Position numbers and translations under genes: made by a program
In this document: piece by piece, positions 17,031 to 26,243 of the stretch
Layout of the letters: every line of letters starts with the position of its first letter
Numbering within the stretch: position 1 is the stretch's first letter
NCBI GenBank assembly: GCA_038030265.1
Contig: CM075940.1
Coordinates: 1,922,001 to 1,986,000 of the forward strand
DNA: 64,000 nt
Reading direction: 5' to 3'
DNA from: Corythucha ciliata
Lineage: Eukaryota; Arthropoda; Insecta; Hemiptera; Tingidae
Notes under the pieces: model-generated
The model's database searches: none
Told to the model about the DNA's origin: nothing
The model's input: the letters and a program-made list of their open reading frames with translations, nothing else

Positions 17031-18818
17031 ATGTCCCTCCACAGAACGCCACCCCCAAACGTCACAAATAACGAACAGGTGTTGCTGGGGGAAGCCGTGC
17101 AAGCAAATAGGGAGGCGGTGCCACGACTCTCCAGCCGAATACAGGCCCTAGAGACAATGCTTAATTATGTTATGACGCCAGAGACACCACTCGAACTCCC
17201 GACCCTGACAGAGAGAATCCAAGGCCTCGCCGACAACCAGACAGCCCAAGCGACACTTATCGAAACCCTACGACGACAAAGCGACGCCCAAAAGTTACTA
17301 ATCGAGGAACTGACAGAAAAACTGACCAACCAAGCGGTGGACATAGCCAATATCTACAGGACTATTGATCTCCTTCACCCCCCTTCAACAGACGAATACA
17401 GCAATGGAACGAACCCTCACCCCTCCTACCCTCGAACGACTGCGAACAACGTGCCGACGACGTACGCCCTCCCAAACTTCTCCGTGAGCCGACTACCTTC
17501 CCCCTTCGCACCAGTCGTCACAGCAGCCATTACGGGACCAGTGATGACAATACACGCACCAGCTGCAGCCCCCGACCGCGCCCGCCGCCACGCACAATTT
17601 TTCGACTTGGACGAGACGGAAGCACCATCAGCGCCCCACCACCCCCAACGAACCGACCACCACGAACAGGAAAGAGGTCCCGAGCCCCGCCCCATCCTGA
17701 ACCCCCCCGCCTCAGCAGCACCATATTTCCCACCAACCCGATACCCCCAGGAACAACGCAGCGACAACCGTCATCCCTACCCTTCCCATTCCACCCAACT
17801 ATGCCCCCCCGACATCTCTGCGTCAGCCTTCCAGTCGGTGACGCAGGGTAGTCGCCTCCTGGGGGCCCTCCGGGAAATCCAATCTTACTCGGGGGACCCC
17901 GCAGGCCTCACGGTGGACGGCTTCCTCGCCCAGTGCCGATGGGGGTGGGAACTGGCGGAATGCCCGGAACACCTGTGGACCCGCTCAGTTCTCAACAAAC
18001 TATCGGGATCGGCACGGGACTACATGACGTACGAATACCCCGGACCGCAAATACTGACCCTACGTGACCTCGAACAAATCCTCCGACAACGGTTCGAAAA
18101 AATCAACCCCTCCGCCGCCCTGAACCAACTGGAGGCTGTCAAACAGCGACCCGGCGAAGATGTCGATACCTACGCTCTACGTTTCAGCAAGGCCCTCCGC
18201 CACACCGGGCTAAACGACACAGCGGCCCTTTCGCACTTCCTCCGGGGTCTGCGGAGGTCGTTAGCCGAGAAGGTCGCCGGACAACGGGTCACTACATACG
18301 CCCAGGCACGACAATACGCCAGGGAACTCGAAGACGCCGACCAGCTCCTCAACCCCACGTCCACAACCGCAACAGTCCATTGGGCAACACCCCAACTTGA
18401 CGACCGTCCTCGAAACGGACAGCGATCACCCTCTCCCCCACAACAACGCAACAATCGGACGCGACAACGCACCCCCCCACCCCACGACCTAACCAAGCCC
18501 AAGACCGTGACGATCGACCAATCACGGAATACACAGTGCCACCGGTGCGGCCGAGAAGGCCACTTCGTCCGGGACTGCCAAAACAAAAGCCCGTCACCGG
18601 CCCCGCTGTGTCAAATTTGTAAAAAAACAAACCACGCAGCCCGCCTTTGCCCGTGGCGTTACGCAACGAGTGGCCGACCCCCACCATCAACACCACCCCC
18701 CCTCATGCAACTAGGAGTCACCTCTCGCCCCTTCACCACCCGCAGCCCCCAGCCACATGACTGGCGTTCCCCAAACGCCGAACGGGGCTCCCCGTGGGCC
18801 CCCAGGAACAGAAACTAA
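17031..18818 (+). CDS. Gag polyprotein of the errantivirus-like element
   Basis: 595 residues from ATG 17031. An N-terminal coiled-coil-like region (about 10-115) is followed by a Pro-rich linker. The retrotransposon Gag domain lies at about 265-430 (FLAQCRWGWELAECPEHLWT..., LRDLEQILRQRFEKINPSAAL). Two zinc knuckles follow: CHRCGREGHFVRDC near 502 and CQICKKTNHAARLC near 527. Gag forms the particle and binds RNA. The frame is open throughout. The protease frame overlaps its end in the -1 phase, as expected for frameshift expression, although I see no textbook slippery heptamer in phase in the overlap. Confidence 0.88.
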   Translation: MSLHRTPPPNVTNNEQVLLGEAVQANREAVPRLSSRIQALETMLNYVMTPETPLELPTLTERIQGLADNQTAQATLIETLRRQSDAQKLLIEELTEKLTNQAVDIANIYRTIDLLHPPSTDEYSNGTNPHPSYPRTTANNVPTTYALPNFSVSRLPSPFAPVVTAAITGPVMTIHAPAAAPDRARRHAQFFDLDETEAPSAPHHPQRTDHHEQERGPEPRPILNPPASAAPYFPPTRYPQEQRSDNRHPYPSHSTQLCPPDISASAFQSVTQGSRLLGALREIQSYSGDPAGLTVDGFLAQCRWGWELAECPEHLWTRSVLNKLSGSARDYMTYEYPGPQILTLRDLEQILRQRFEKINPSAALNQLEAVKQRPGEDVDTYALRFSKALRHTGLNDTAALSHFLRGLRRSLAEKVAGQRVTTYAQARQYARELEDADQLLNPTSTTATVHWATPQLDDRPRNGQRSPSPPQQRNNRTRQRTPPPHDLTKPKTVTIDQSRNTQCHRCGREGHFVRDCQNKSPSPAPLCQICKKTNHAARLCPWRYATSGRPPPSTPPPLMQLGVTSRPFTTRSPQPHDWRSPNAERGSPWAPRNRN

Positions 18819-19363
18819 CCACCCCACTTGACCACACCTGGAAATTTACCTGGAAAAAACGAATAACGTGCAAACAACTGAAGAGAACCACAACGAAAAA
18901 CTACCCACCAAAAAGTGACCAAAAACAAACCCCTCCCCCCCTAAATCACACGCAATCCTCGGAACTAGGAAAAAACCTGAACTCGCCCCAAAACCGAGAA
19001 TCAATACCCGACCCGCCATGCACAGACCCTTGCATTTGCCCCACCAAACTGGTCCCCTACGCCTCACTCAACCCCGGCCAAAGCATACCCCTATCTGGCA
19101 CAGGGGAACTCGTGATCGAAGCCACAATCGACGGCACCACCGGCCCCGTGCTGTTTGACACGGGAGCGGAAGTAACTCTCATCCAAGGCAACCACATCAC
19201 GGCTGCGGAAAATCCCACGCGTGAACTACAGAAGGCTAGCCGCGTTGCGCTAATGCCACCCCCTCCACCCGTAAAAAAAAAGACTGTTTTAAAACAACCC
19301 CCTTCTTCCCCCTATTCTCTTTTTCGTAAAGAACTACCCACAGCTAAACCCAATAACCAATAA
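18794..19363 (+). CDS. Aspartic protease (pro), remains of pol
   Basis: About 189 codons in the -1 frame relative to gag. The retropepsin active site VLFDTGAEVTLIQG lies at about 19156-19194, preceded by GELVIEATIDGTTG. The frame stops at 19363, soon after an A9 run (19275-19283), with no flap or Ile-Leu-Gly block clearly present. Nothing resembling RT follows. A normal element would continue into about 3 kb of RT, RNase H and integrase here, so this is a truncated pol start. Confidence 0.7.
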   Translation: MGPQEQKLTTPLDHTWKFTWKKRITCKQLKRTTTKNYPPKSDQKQTPPPLNHTQSSELGKNLNSPQNRESIPDPPCTDPCICPTKLVPYASLNPGQSIPLSGTGELVIEATIDGTTGPVLFDTGAEVTLIQGNHITAAENPTRELQKASRVALMPPPPPVKKKTVLKQPPSSPYSLFRKELPTAKPNNQ

Positions 19364-19522
19364 CATGTACACAAATACTAAACCCTAAACTAAGTCGAAA
19401 TCAACTAACTCACCCCCTCCCGCACCTAGTTGAAAATATATATATTAAATAGTTTAGATATAGGTCTAGAGGCAAATAAACATCAAGAACGACTACCACT
19501 AATGCCCCCCCCCCCCAGGACT

Positions 19523-20402
19523 ATGCGCTCTGTTTCAGGCAGATGGATCCAGACAGCTCTCCTCCTGGCCCTGCGGGTCATCCCCCCAACAACCGGATAC
19601 TCCCCCGTTTTTGAGGCTCACAAGCCAGTCGTGGCGAGTGGGGCGAGGTGGACAGTGGTCCTACACCTAGACATACAAGCCCTTACAACCGAGGCCGCCA
19701 TCCTCCAGGAGGCATGGAGGACCCTCAATACCTCCCTCCACTCAACAGCAAATCTCACCGAGGAGTGGCCAAGCCTACCCCTCCGGATGGACCGGTTAAA
19801 TGCCACCATCACGACGTACGCGAGGACGCTCTCCACATTCACAGACCTCATAAGACGGCATCGAGTGACACGAGGACTGGCTAACCTGGGAGGAACCGCC
19901 CTCAAGTTCCTCTTCGGGACGCCTGACGCCGACGACCTCGACTCCATCAATGCCCGTCTGGCTACCATGGACGAATTAGACGGCGCACTCCACGATGCAC
20001 AAGCGCAATTGAGCGTCATAGCAAACGTAGAGGACACAGTTGAAAAAAACCCTCACCACCGTCCACCGGCTCATAACTCGGACAAGTGACCACTCGAAAA
20101 AAGTCACCGACGTGATTGTTTCCGTCGAAGGGGAGGTCAGTGCCCTCAGGCACTACCTCGCGATGGAGTCGGCTGTCAGCCATCTCGAAGGCGTCGCCAC
20201 CGAGGCCCTCACTGAACTCCGCCGACTGAAAAGAGCTCCTACCGCCGCCAACATCCTAAACCTACCCCTACCCTTACCGGTCAACGCTACGAGAAAACTC
20301 AGACCCCCCCCCCCAACCAACGGACCAAACTCCCAAGAAACCTTAACAACCAAGCGGTATGGACCACCCGCCCCTCCCCAAACTGTTAATTGCATTGTAT
20401 AA
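19523..20402 (+). pseudogene. Env-like gene of the errantivirus-like element, frameshifted
   Basis: The start at ATG 19523 follows a C-rich tract ending in CAG (about 19503-19518), a candidate acceptor for a spliced env mRNA. The N-terminus has a signal-peptide-like hydrophobic segment. A basic cleavage-like site followed by a Gly-rich hydrophobic stretch (near 19860-19915) and an acidic DADDLD block match the Env/F-like proteins of insect errantiviruses. The frame is broken at an A7 run (20043-20049); the following residues are in the neighbouring frame up to 20402. No clear C-terminal membrane anchor is visible. Described as found; not reconstructed. Confidence 0.65.
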
Positions 20403-21283
20403 ACTCCCCCCCCCCGTTGTAAAAACCTAGTACGTACCTTGGAAACCCCCCCACCCACAAGTAAGTAAGTGCCGAACCAAATTGTATGGAAATCACCCCC
20501 CCCCCCCGACCAACCAACGGGCCAAACCCAAAAACCTAAATAACTGAGCTGTATGGAACACCCGCCTCACCCCTGTTCATTGCATTGTACAAAATCCCCC
20601 CCCCCCAAAGAAAAAAAAAAAACGATAATTAAGATGTACATACCCCCCCCCCATCAACTAGTTGTAAGTCTAGCTTAAGAAACCCATTGTAGACCTATAG
20701 ATACAGCAGCAGATACGTATGAACAAGTAATCAATCGCTTATCGCCTATGTCCCTTATACTTAATTCACACTAAAATACTTAACTAATCCTAATTTAATT
20801 ACTACTTAAGTAATACTTATCTCTACCCCTACTTACGAAAAATACGGCCAGGGAATGTACAATCACCCCTGATGGTGCCCCGCAGACGGGCGTAAAAACT
20901 ACCTACTTATAGAAAATACCTACTTATAGAAAATACCTACTTATAGAAAATATACGCTATACTACTGATTTAGGCATAATTTTAACTTCTACCTTACACG
21001 ACTATAAAATCGTTAACAAAAAACAAAACTCACTAGATACGCTAAAGTAAAGTAGGTTCCATTTTCATTTTTCATCTTCATTCTCAGAAAGGCCACGCCA
21101 CAACATTCGGCAGCCAACAGACCAGTGTAAATAACTAGAATTACGCATATATATTTAAGACTTATCCTACTCTTAAATGTCAATGACTTAGCAATTAAAT
21201 TCAACAACCATTTCTTTCCCCACAACGTTTACTCATATAGGACGTACTCCCAAGGATGCGTAAAACATCCCGTAATATGAGTC

Positions 21284-21327
<44 letters not shown>

Positions 21328-22134
21328 CTCACTAAGCTAAGATAAAACCCTTTGCACTGTGAATTAACCCCCCCCCCCCCATAAATAAAAATAAAAAACT
21401 GTTCTACTCACAGACCACAGGGAAAGAAAGCGGATGACGTCGACAACCAACAAAAAAGCGTCCACTGTCAAAATAAAAAGAGAAAGAAACTGTACCACAG
21501 GTCGCAGAACAATAATCGAATGGAACACCAGACACCTGCTCCAAGAAGTTCGTGGAAAACATTGAAGCTTGGCTGTCGGAATCACGAAGAAGACGAAGAC
21601 GAATAAGAAAAAATGTGTACAATGCAGAGACGTGTGACAACTCTGTTGCCGTAATCGCACGAACATTAGAATAAGTCTACGTAGCTATAAGAAATGAAAC
21701 TAAGTTAAAATTTGTAAATAATAATACTCACCAAACCAACACGCAAACCAAGGGAGACAAAAGCCGCACCCCCAACCGCAATCCCGATCCACTTTGAACT
21801 TAAATAAATACGCTAAAAACGCCCCTATCCACCCGAAAAAACCGGCACTCACTAACCACGCCCCCCCCAACCTTACTCCCTTCCATCACAGCAGCACAAC
21901 TCCCGCCGAAAAACGGACTTTGGACTACGACCCAGAGACGATACAACCCAACCTTTTGGAGCCACGCCGACCACGCTGGAACTCGTCGCAGAAAATAAAC
22001 CGCAACACTGCGTCCACTGCCACGACACCACGCCCTCCACCGCCGACTGCGCGTAACGACTAAGGCGCCAATACTCGCTCTACGGAGAGCACAAAAAAGG
22101 TGTGAGACACACCTTAACCCGGGGAGGACGGCAG
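20403..22134 (+). other. Non-coding 3' region of the errantivirus-like element
   Basis: 1.7 kb with many C8-C14 runs, a 17-bp unit ACCTACTTATAGAAAAT repeated three times (20901-20951), an A38 run (21287-21324) and a short Pro-rich frame (21794-22063) without motif. An 8-bp perfect hairpin AAGGTGTG-AGA-CACACCTT lies at 22098-22116. GGGGAGGACGGCAG just before the LTR is the candidate polypurine tract. Confidence 0.5.
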
Positions 22135-22663
22135 TGTGACGGTCCAGCGTATCCTAAGTCCTCAATTCGTCCAAAGTACCAAAATTAATAAATTAATAAC
22201 CCTCCCCTTCGTCCCATCCTAAATTCCCAATACAAAGAAACCCCCCAATTCCCCGCCATCCCCAGCGGTGCGAATTGAGGGCAAAGGAAATTCGGCGGCG
22301 TGAGAACCTGCAGCGGTCAGCAGACCCAAAAATATATAAGCGGGTGCAGCTCTGGACTCGCTCTCTCTGTCGCTCGCTCGCTCGTCAACTCGTCACCACA
22401 CGCTCGTCGCTCGGTCCAAGTCACCCACGCTGCTGCCCCCCCCCCCCAGTCATCCTCCAAGTTACCCCATCCCGTGCCTAGTCTCCCGCGGTCCAGGTAT
22501 TTTTGAATAGGTGTACAAATATTAAGTGTAGTCGTAGTGCGTAAAATAAACCTAGTTAAGTCTTCGCGTCCGTCATTCATTCGAGCCCCTTCCCAGTCGC
22601 CCCTTTCCCCGATTTCCTTTCCTGTGCGGGCCAAACGAGCCACCCTCGTTTGCACCCGTTACA
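22135..22663 (+). repeat. 3' LTR of the errantivirus-like element
   Basis: Same length and apparently the same sequence as 15784-16312, from TGTGACGG to GTTACA, followed by the CATT duplication. Confidence 0.93.
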
Positions 22664-22667
22664 CATT

Positions 22668-23170
22668 ATACGTTGACATTAATGTTGATGGCTATTAATT
22701 CGCAGGCTTGGGCATTACTCAAGTACTTGTATTTATAATTACGTAATTAAAAGTAGAAGTACTTAATTCCCTGTACTTAATTACATAATTCAAAAGTAAT
22801 TGTACATTGTAATTAATTCCTTATTTGGAGTAATTGTAATTCATTATTTAATTATTTTCTCAATTCCTTTTCAATTTTCGTGGGGTAGCGGGTTGGGGTG
22901 CGTCAGCAGGTTTTTTTATGCTTGGCAGTGGGTAAGAGCCAGGGGCGAAGTGTCCATGTAAGCAGTGTAAGCATTGCTTACAGTTGCAAACCAGACACTT
23001 AATAATTTTAGGCATTCTCTTTAATAGCGTGTATTACATATAAATTAGTAGATCACTAGTTGTGGCTGTAATTGACAAAAACTATTATTAATATGGGGTA
23101 GTTTTTGTCAATAGTAATTAGCGAACAAATATCGCCTCATGTTTTTATTCAGAAGAGCGTGCGGTCTTCA
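22668..23170. other. AT-rich intergenic sequence
   Basis: Imperfect repeats of AAGTACTT and GTAATTA motifs near 22715-22850. The block CAGGGGCGAAGTGTCC near 22940 resembles a hAT-type terminus, but no certain partner is found. No gene seen. Confidence 0.3.
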
Positions 23171-23178
23171 CTGCTCTT
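23171..23178. repeat. Left 8-bp duplication (CTGCTCTT) of the MITE
   Basis: Perfect match to 23739-23746. 8-bp duplications are the rule for hAT transposition. Confidence 0.9.
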
Positions 23179-23738
23179 TAGGGGTGTGACGGTACGCTTG
23201 GAGCAGTGACATGTCACCGATATGAGAGTTGGAGCAGTCTGTCACTGCTCCAGCCTACCCGGCTTAACTGCTCCACGATGGAGCAGTTACCGTATCGGTT
23301 AGAAAAATATTCAGCCAGCCTTCTCGGCGTAACAGCTCCAACGTGGAGCAGTTAGAGTATCGGTTGGAAAACAAAATATATTCTACCACTCGAACATTTA
23401 CCCCCACGGGGATGCGAAGTGGAACTTGAAAAAATCTCCTCTTCCTTGAAGTGAATAATGATTAATTAAAAAATTATTTAAATGGATTCATATTTCATTG
23501 AAATAAGATCGACTGGGAATTAAGTACGAATAGAGAAATGAGCTGGAGGGGAGCTTCACTTGGAGCAGTTATAGCAGTGGAACAGATAAACCCCTTCTTA
23601 TTTTCTTTTAACTCTTCCACACAATGTGCGCTTGCGTGGAGCAGTGGAGCAGTTGTACCAGTAACGTGTCACTGCTCCATTCCTGTCACTGGAGCAATTG
23701 GAGCAGTGACAAATTTCTCGAGTACCGTCACACCCCTA
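23179..23738. mobile_element. hAT-type MITE, 560 bp
   Basis: Ends TAGGGGTGTGACGGTAC and GTACCGTCACACCCCTA are perfect 17-bp inverted repeats flanked by a perfect 8-bp duplication. The interior has no transposase. It is filled with GGAGCAGT and ACTGCTCC motifs in both orientations, clustered near both ends, as expected for transposase binding sites. The perfect flanks mean a recent insertion by a hAT transposase supplied elsewhere. Confidence 0.9.
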
Positions 23739-23746
23739 CTGCTCTT

Positions 23747-25040
23747 CAGTAACTCCAGTCCTAAGAGCTTCTCAACAAAACGGTAGGCTTGTAAGCAATC
23801 CTAGAAACGAAGACAGGTTGGGGGGTTACCCGCTCAATACCATTCCCACCCCACCTGCCTTCCCACTACAATACATCACCCCGCGCTTCAAACCTCTCCT
23901 GTAAGCAACTTTGAAAACACATACAAGTCCCGGAGGAAGCCGATAATGAACGAGCCCGTTGCCCGTTGTAGAAACTTTTCGGGTGAAAGAAACCATGACT
24001 GGCCTGGTGTTTTCCAATATTTTTCAATTCATTTTATTAATTTTGAACAATATTTCACACTTCGTAGAAAATTGTACCTTTTTATTTCCTCGACATTTAA
24101 CAATGAGATAGTATTGGACTCATGGTTAGTCCGTATGTCCAAAAACCTAACTTCTAGTAACAGTTCGACCCTAAAACAATGGATTTACATTATTTTAGCA
24201 GAATGTCGGTCTGTCGATTTCTGATGTGAAAATACTCGACCGTTTTTGTTGAAATTGTTGGGTCGGGTACAGTTTAGACCCCATTGATCGAGTTTTGCGA
24301 CCCTCGGCAGGTACGTAAGCGAAAAACGGTTATATTAGGCCGAAAATGATCAAATGCATCACTTGGTTCTCGACTACCTATGTGAACTCTCACGCTAATC
24401 TCGTGAAATCTGACGTCGAATGTAACTAATGATCTCTGTGGGGATGAGTTATATGCAGCAAACAGATAATGTTCGGTACCCCCGGGCCCTAATAGGCCTT
24501 CTTCTAACCATACATGATGTGGGGGGGGGGTTGCTTACACATACAAATAAGGCACGCTTCGCCACTGAACGCATATGCAGACTGGAACAGGCTTGCTTAT
24601 TAAAATTGAGACGCCCATTAAGTCAGGAGACTTCTCTCCTTCCCTGGAAACCAATTCTGGCCTGGATACCACCCTGAAGGCGGCTCGGTTGCAATTATTT
24701 CCATTATCTTCGGTTTATTTTATTTACCCGGGACGTATTATACGACTCAAGGGAAAAAAAGAAAGACTTTTAAAATAAAAAACCGTGAATTCAAGGTAAA
24801 TCACGTCTTAAATATGTATTTCTTTAACGGTAACCTTTTGAAATGGAAACTTCGGCGGCTTCTCGTTTGATCGCCACGTTGTTCATGTTTGGAGGGAAGC
24901 CTTTCACTCGCAATTTCAATTTTTGAATTATTTTTCAACCATCAGTTTTTCTCGGTTAGCCGATGCCAGTCCTTTGTTTAGATCCTAATGTTTGTTGTGG
25001 TTATACATTTATGTTTTATTAAATGAAATAAAAACGTTAA
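23747..25040. other. Unassigned AT-rich sequence
   Basis: No convincing gene. TTGCTTACACATAC...CTTCGCCACTG near 24532-24567 resembles an inverted version of the 22940 block, so this stretch may be an old hAT-like element. A G10 run lies at about 24522-24531. ATTAAATGAAATAAA near 25017 looks like a polyadenylation region. Confidence 0.3.
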
Positions 25041-25092
25041 GAGGACGTCTCTCCGCGATGTTTTTCCTTTATTTAGCAGTACCGGTTTCACT
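25041..25092. repeat. Left arm of inverted repeat around the Penelope-like gene
   Basis: About 52 bp (GAGGACGTCTCTCCGCGATG... to ...ACCGGTTTCACT) matching the reverse complement of 26187-26243 with a few differences. Confidence 0.7.
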
Positions 25093-25947
25093 ATGAAGAG
25101 GGAGTCCAGCGGCCAATTGTGTTTCCTTGATCTAGTCGTCAAACGAAGTGGACCAACTTTTCAATTTGGTATACATCGGAAGGATACAGCGACGGATATG
25201 GTAATCCCTATGAGTTCGCAGCACCACCCTCAGCACAAGTTCGCTGCCTTTCATTCGCTTGTGGACAGACTCCTACGAGTCCCTCTGGACCCAGCGGAAT
25301 ACGTCGGTGAGTTGGAGATGATTTACCACATCGCAGGTGTTAACGGCCATGGAAAGAAGGAAATTGACAAACTAATAACGAAGAAAGGTAGACAAAAACT
25401 CATTAAGAGTATCTTTCCCAATGTGGTCAGGGAGAGTGAGTCTCGAAGGATTCTCCTTCCGTATATCGAGGAAATATCGAGAGACCTCCAACATTTCCTA
25501 CAATCAGCGGGGTACCGGGTGTCGTTCCGCAGTCGAAACACACTGAAAAGCTTAATCAGCCATGGGACGGATCGTGTTCCGATCGGGGAAAGGAGTGGAG
25601 TATGTAGGCTTGAGTGCGGTAGCTGTGGGGCTAGTTACTGTGGTCGCACTGCAAGAAAGTTCAAGACTCGATGGAAGGAGCATCTGCGACGAACAGACAC
25701 GGCCTTCTTTGCGCATTGTAATGCCGGTTGTGGGCTTGACGGACATACGGTACAAGTCCTGTGCTGCGAGAGTCATGGGAGACTGCTCAATTCATTGGAA
25801 AACCTATTCACTTACAGGGAGCTCAGGGATTCGGGGGCGTCCCTTAATGAAGGGTTTGAGTGTTCCCCCTCACCACTGCTTTCAGTGATAGACACTTTAA
25901 CACCGGAGAGAATTCCTAAACTGCAAATGCAGTCAGTTTTATCGTAG
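25093..25947 (+). CDS. Penelope-like element C-terminal fragment with GIY-YIG-like domain
   Basis: 284 residues, open. The start LCFLDLVVKR matches the FLD block that follows the catalytic box in Penelope-like RTs. A thumb-like helical region follows, then near 175-200 a Cys-rich CRLECGSCGASYCGRTARKFKTRWKEHL segment that fits the GIY-YIG endonuclease fold, degenerate at the first motif, with a later Glu (SLENLFTYREL). The catalytic RT part is absent, so it is a 5'-truncated copy. The ATG at 25093 is probably a chance start within the domain. Inverted repeats of about 52 bp enclose the fragment. Confidence 0.65.
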   Translation: MKRESSGQLCFLDLVVKRSGPTFQFGIHRKDTATDMVIPMSSQHHPQHKFAAFHSLVDRLLRVPLDPAEYVGELEMIYHIAGVNGHGKKEIDKLITKKGRQKLIKSIFPNVVRESESRRILLPYIEEISRDLQHFLQSAGYRVSFRSRNTLKSLISHGTDRVPIGERSGVCRLECGSCGASYCGRTARKFKTRWKEHLRRTDTAFFAHCNAGCGLDGHTVQVLCCESHGRLLNSLENLFTYRELRDSGASLNEGFECSPSPLLSVIDTLTPERIPKLQMQSVLS

Positions 25948-26186
25948 AGTTCCAGCGGGACTGTTCGCATTTACCCCTGGCTTTCATATAATTAGGTTTT
26001 TAAAGGTATTTTTGTTTATATATTTATTTATTTATTCGTTAATTTGATCATTATTTGTTTGGTTTAAGTACTGACGAAATCGTTGACGGAGTGGTCCCAA
26101 GTGGAAGTTTGTATTGTCAATTTTATTTATTTATGATGTTCTCCTAGGATTAGTATTATTAAAATTTCAGTTGAGAATGGTTACCA
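25948..26186 (+). other. 3' non-coding part of the Penelope-like fragment
   Basis: AT-rich tail with ATTTATTTATTTATT near 26020. It leads directly into the right inverted-repeat arm. Confidence 0.35.
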
Positions 26187-26243
26187 AGTGACCGAAACCG
26201 GTACTGTTAAATAAAGGAAAAACATCACGGAGAGGCGTCCTCG
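26187..26243. repeat. Right arm of inverted repeat around the Penelope-like gene
   Basis: Reverse-complement match to 25041-25092 (GTGACCGAAACCGGTACTG...GGAGAGGCGTCCTC). Confidence 0.7.

Larger units (their letters stand above)
15784..22663 (+). mobile_element. Errantivirus-like Gypsy element, pol deleted
   Basis: 6,880 bp with 529-bp LTRs of equal length that look identical, and a 4-bp duplication CATT. Order: LTR, leader, gag with two zinc knuckles, aspartic protease in the -1 frame, env-like gene, long non-coding 3' region, LTR. No reverse transcriptase, RNase H or integrase frame is found between the protease (ending 19363) and env (starting 19523). GC-rich coding and many C runs distinguish it from its surroundings. 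Near-identical LTRs mean recent insertion, so it was probably mobilised by proteins from an intact relative. Confidence 0.88.

Noticed and set aside
17426..18696. Long minus-strand frames opposite gag
   Set aside because: GC-rich antisense of the errantivirus gag without motifs.
18790..18810. GGGCCCC as a -1 slippery site between gag and protease
   Set aside because: The heptamer is out of phase with the gag codons (TGG GCC CCC), so it does not satisfy X-XXY-YYZ.
22940..24567. Possible hAT element with CAGGGGCGAAG and CTTCGCCACTG ends
   Set aside because: The ends resemble each other in inverted form, but the flanking 8-mers (GTAAGAGC and AACGCATA) do not match and no transposase lies between.
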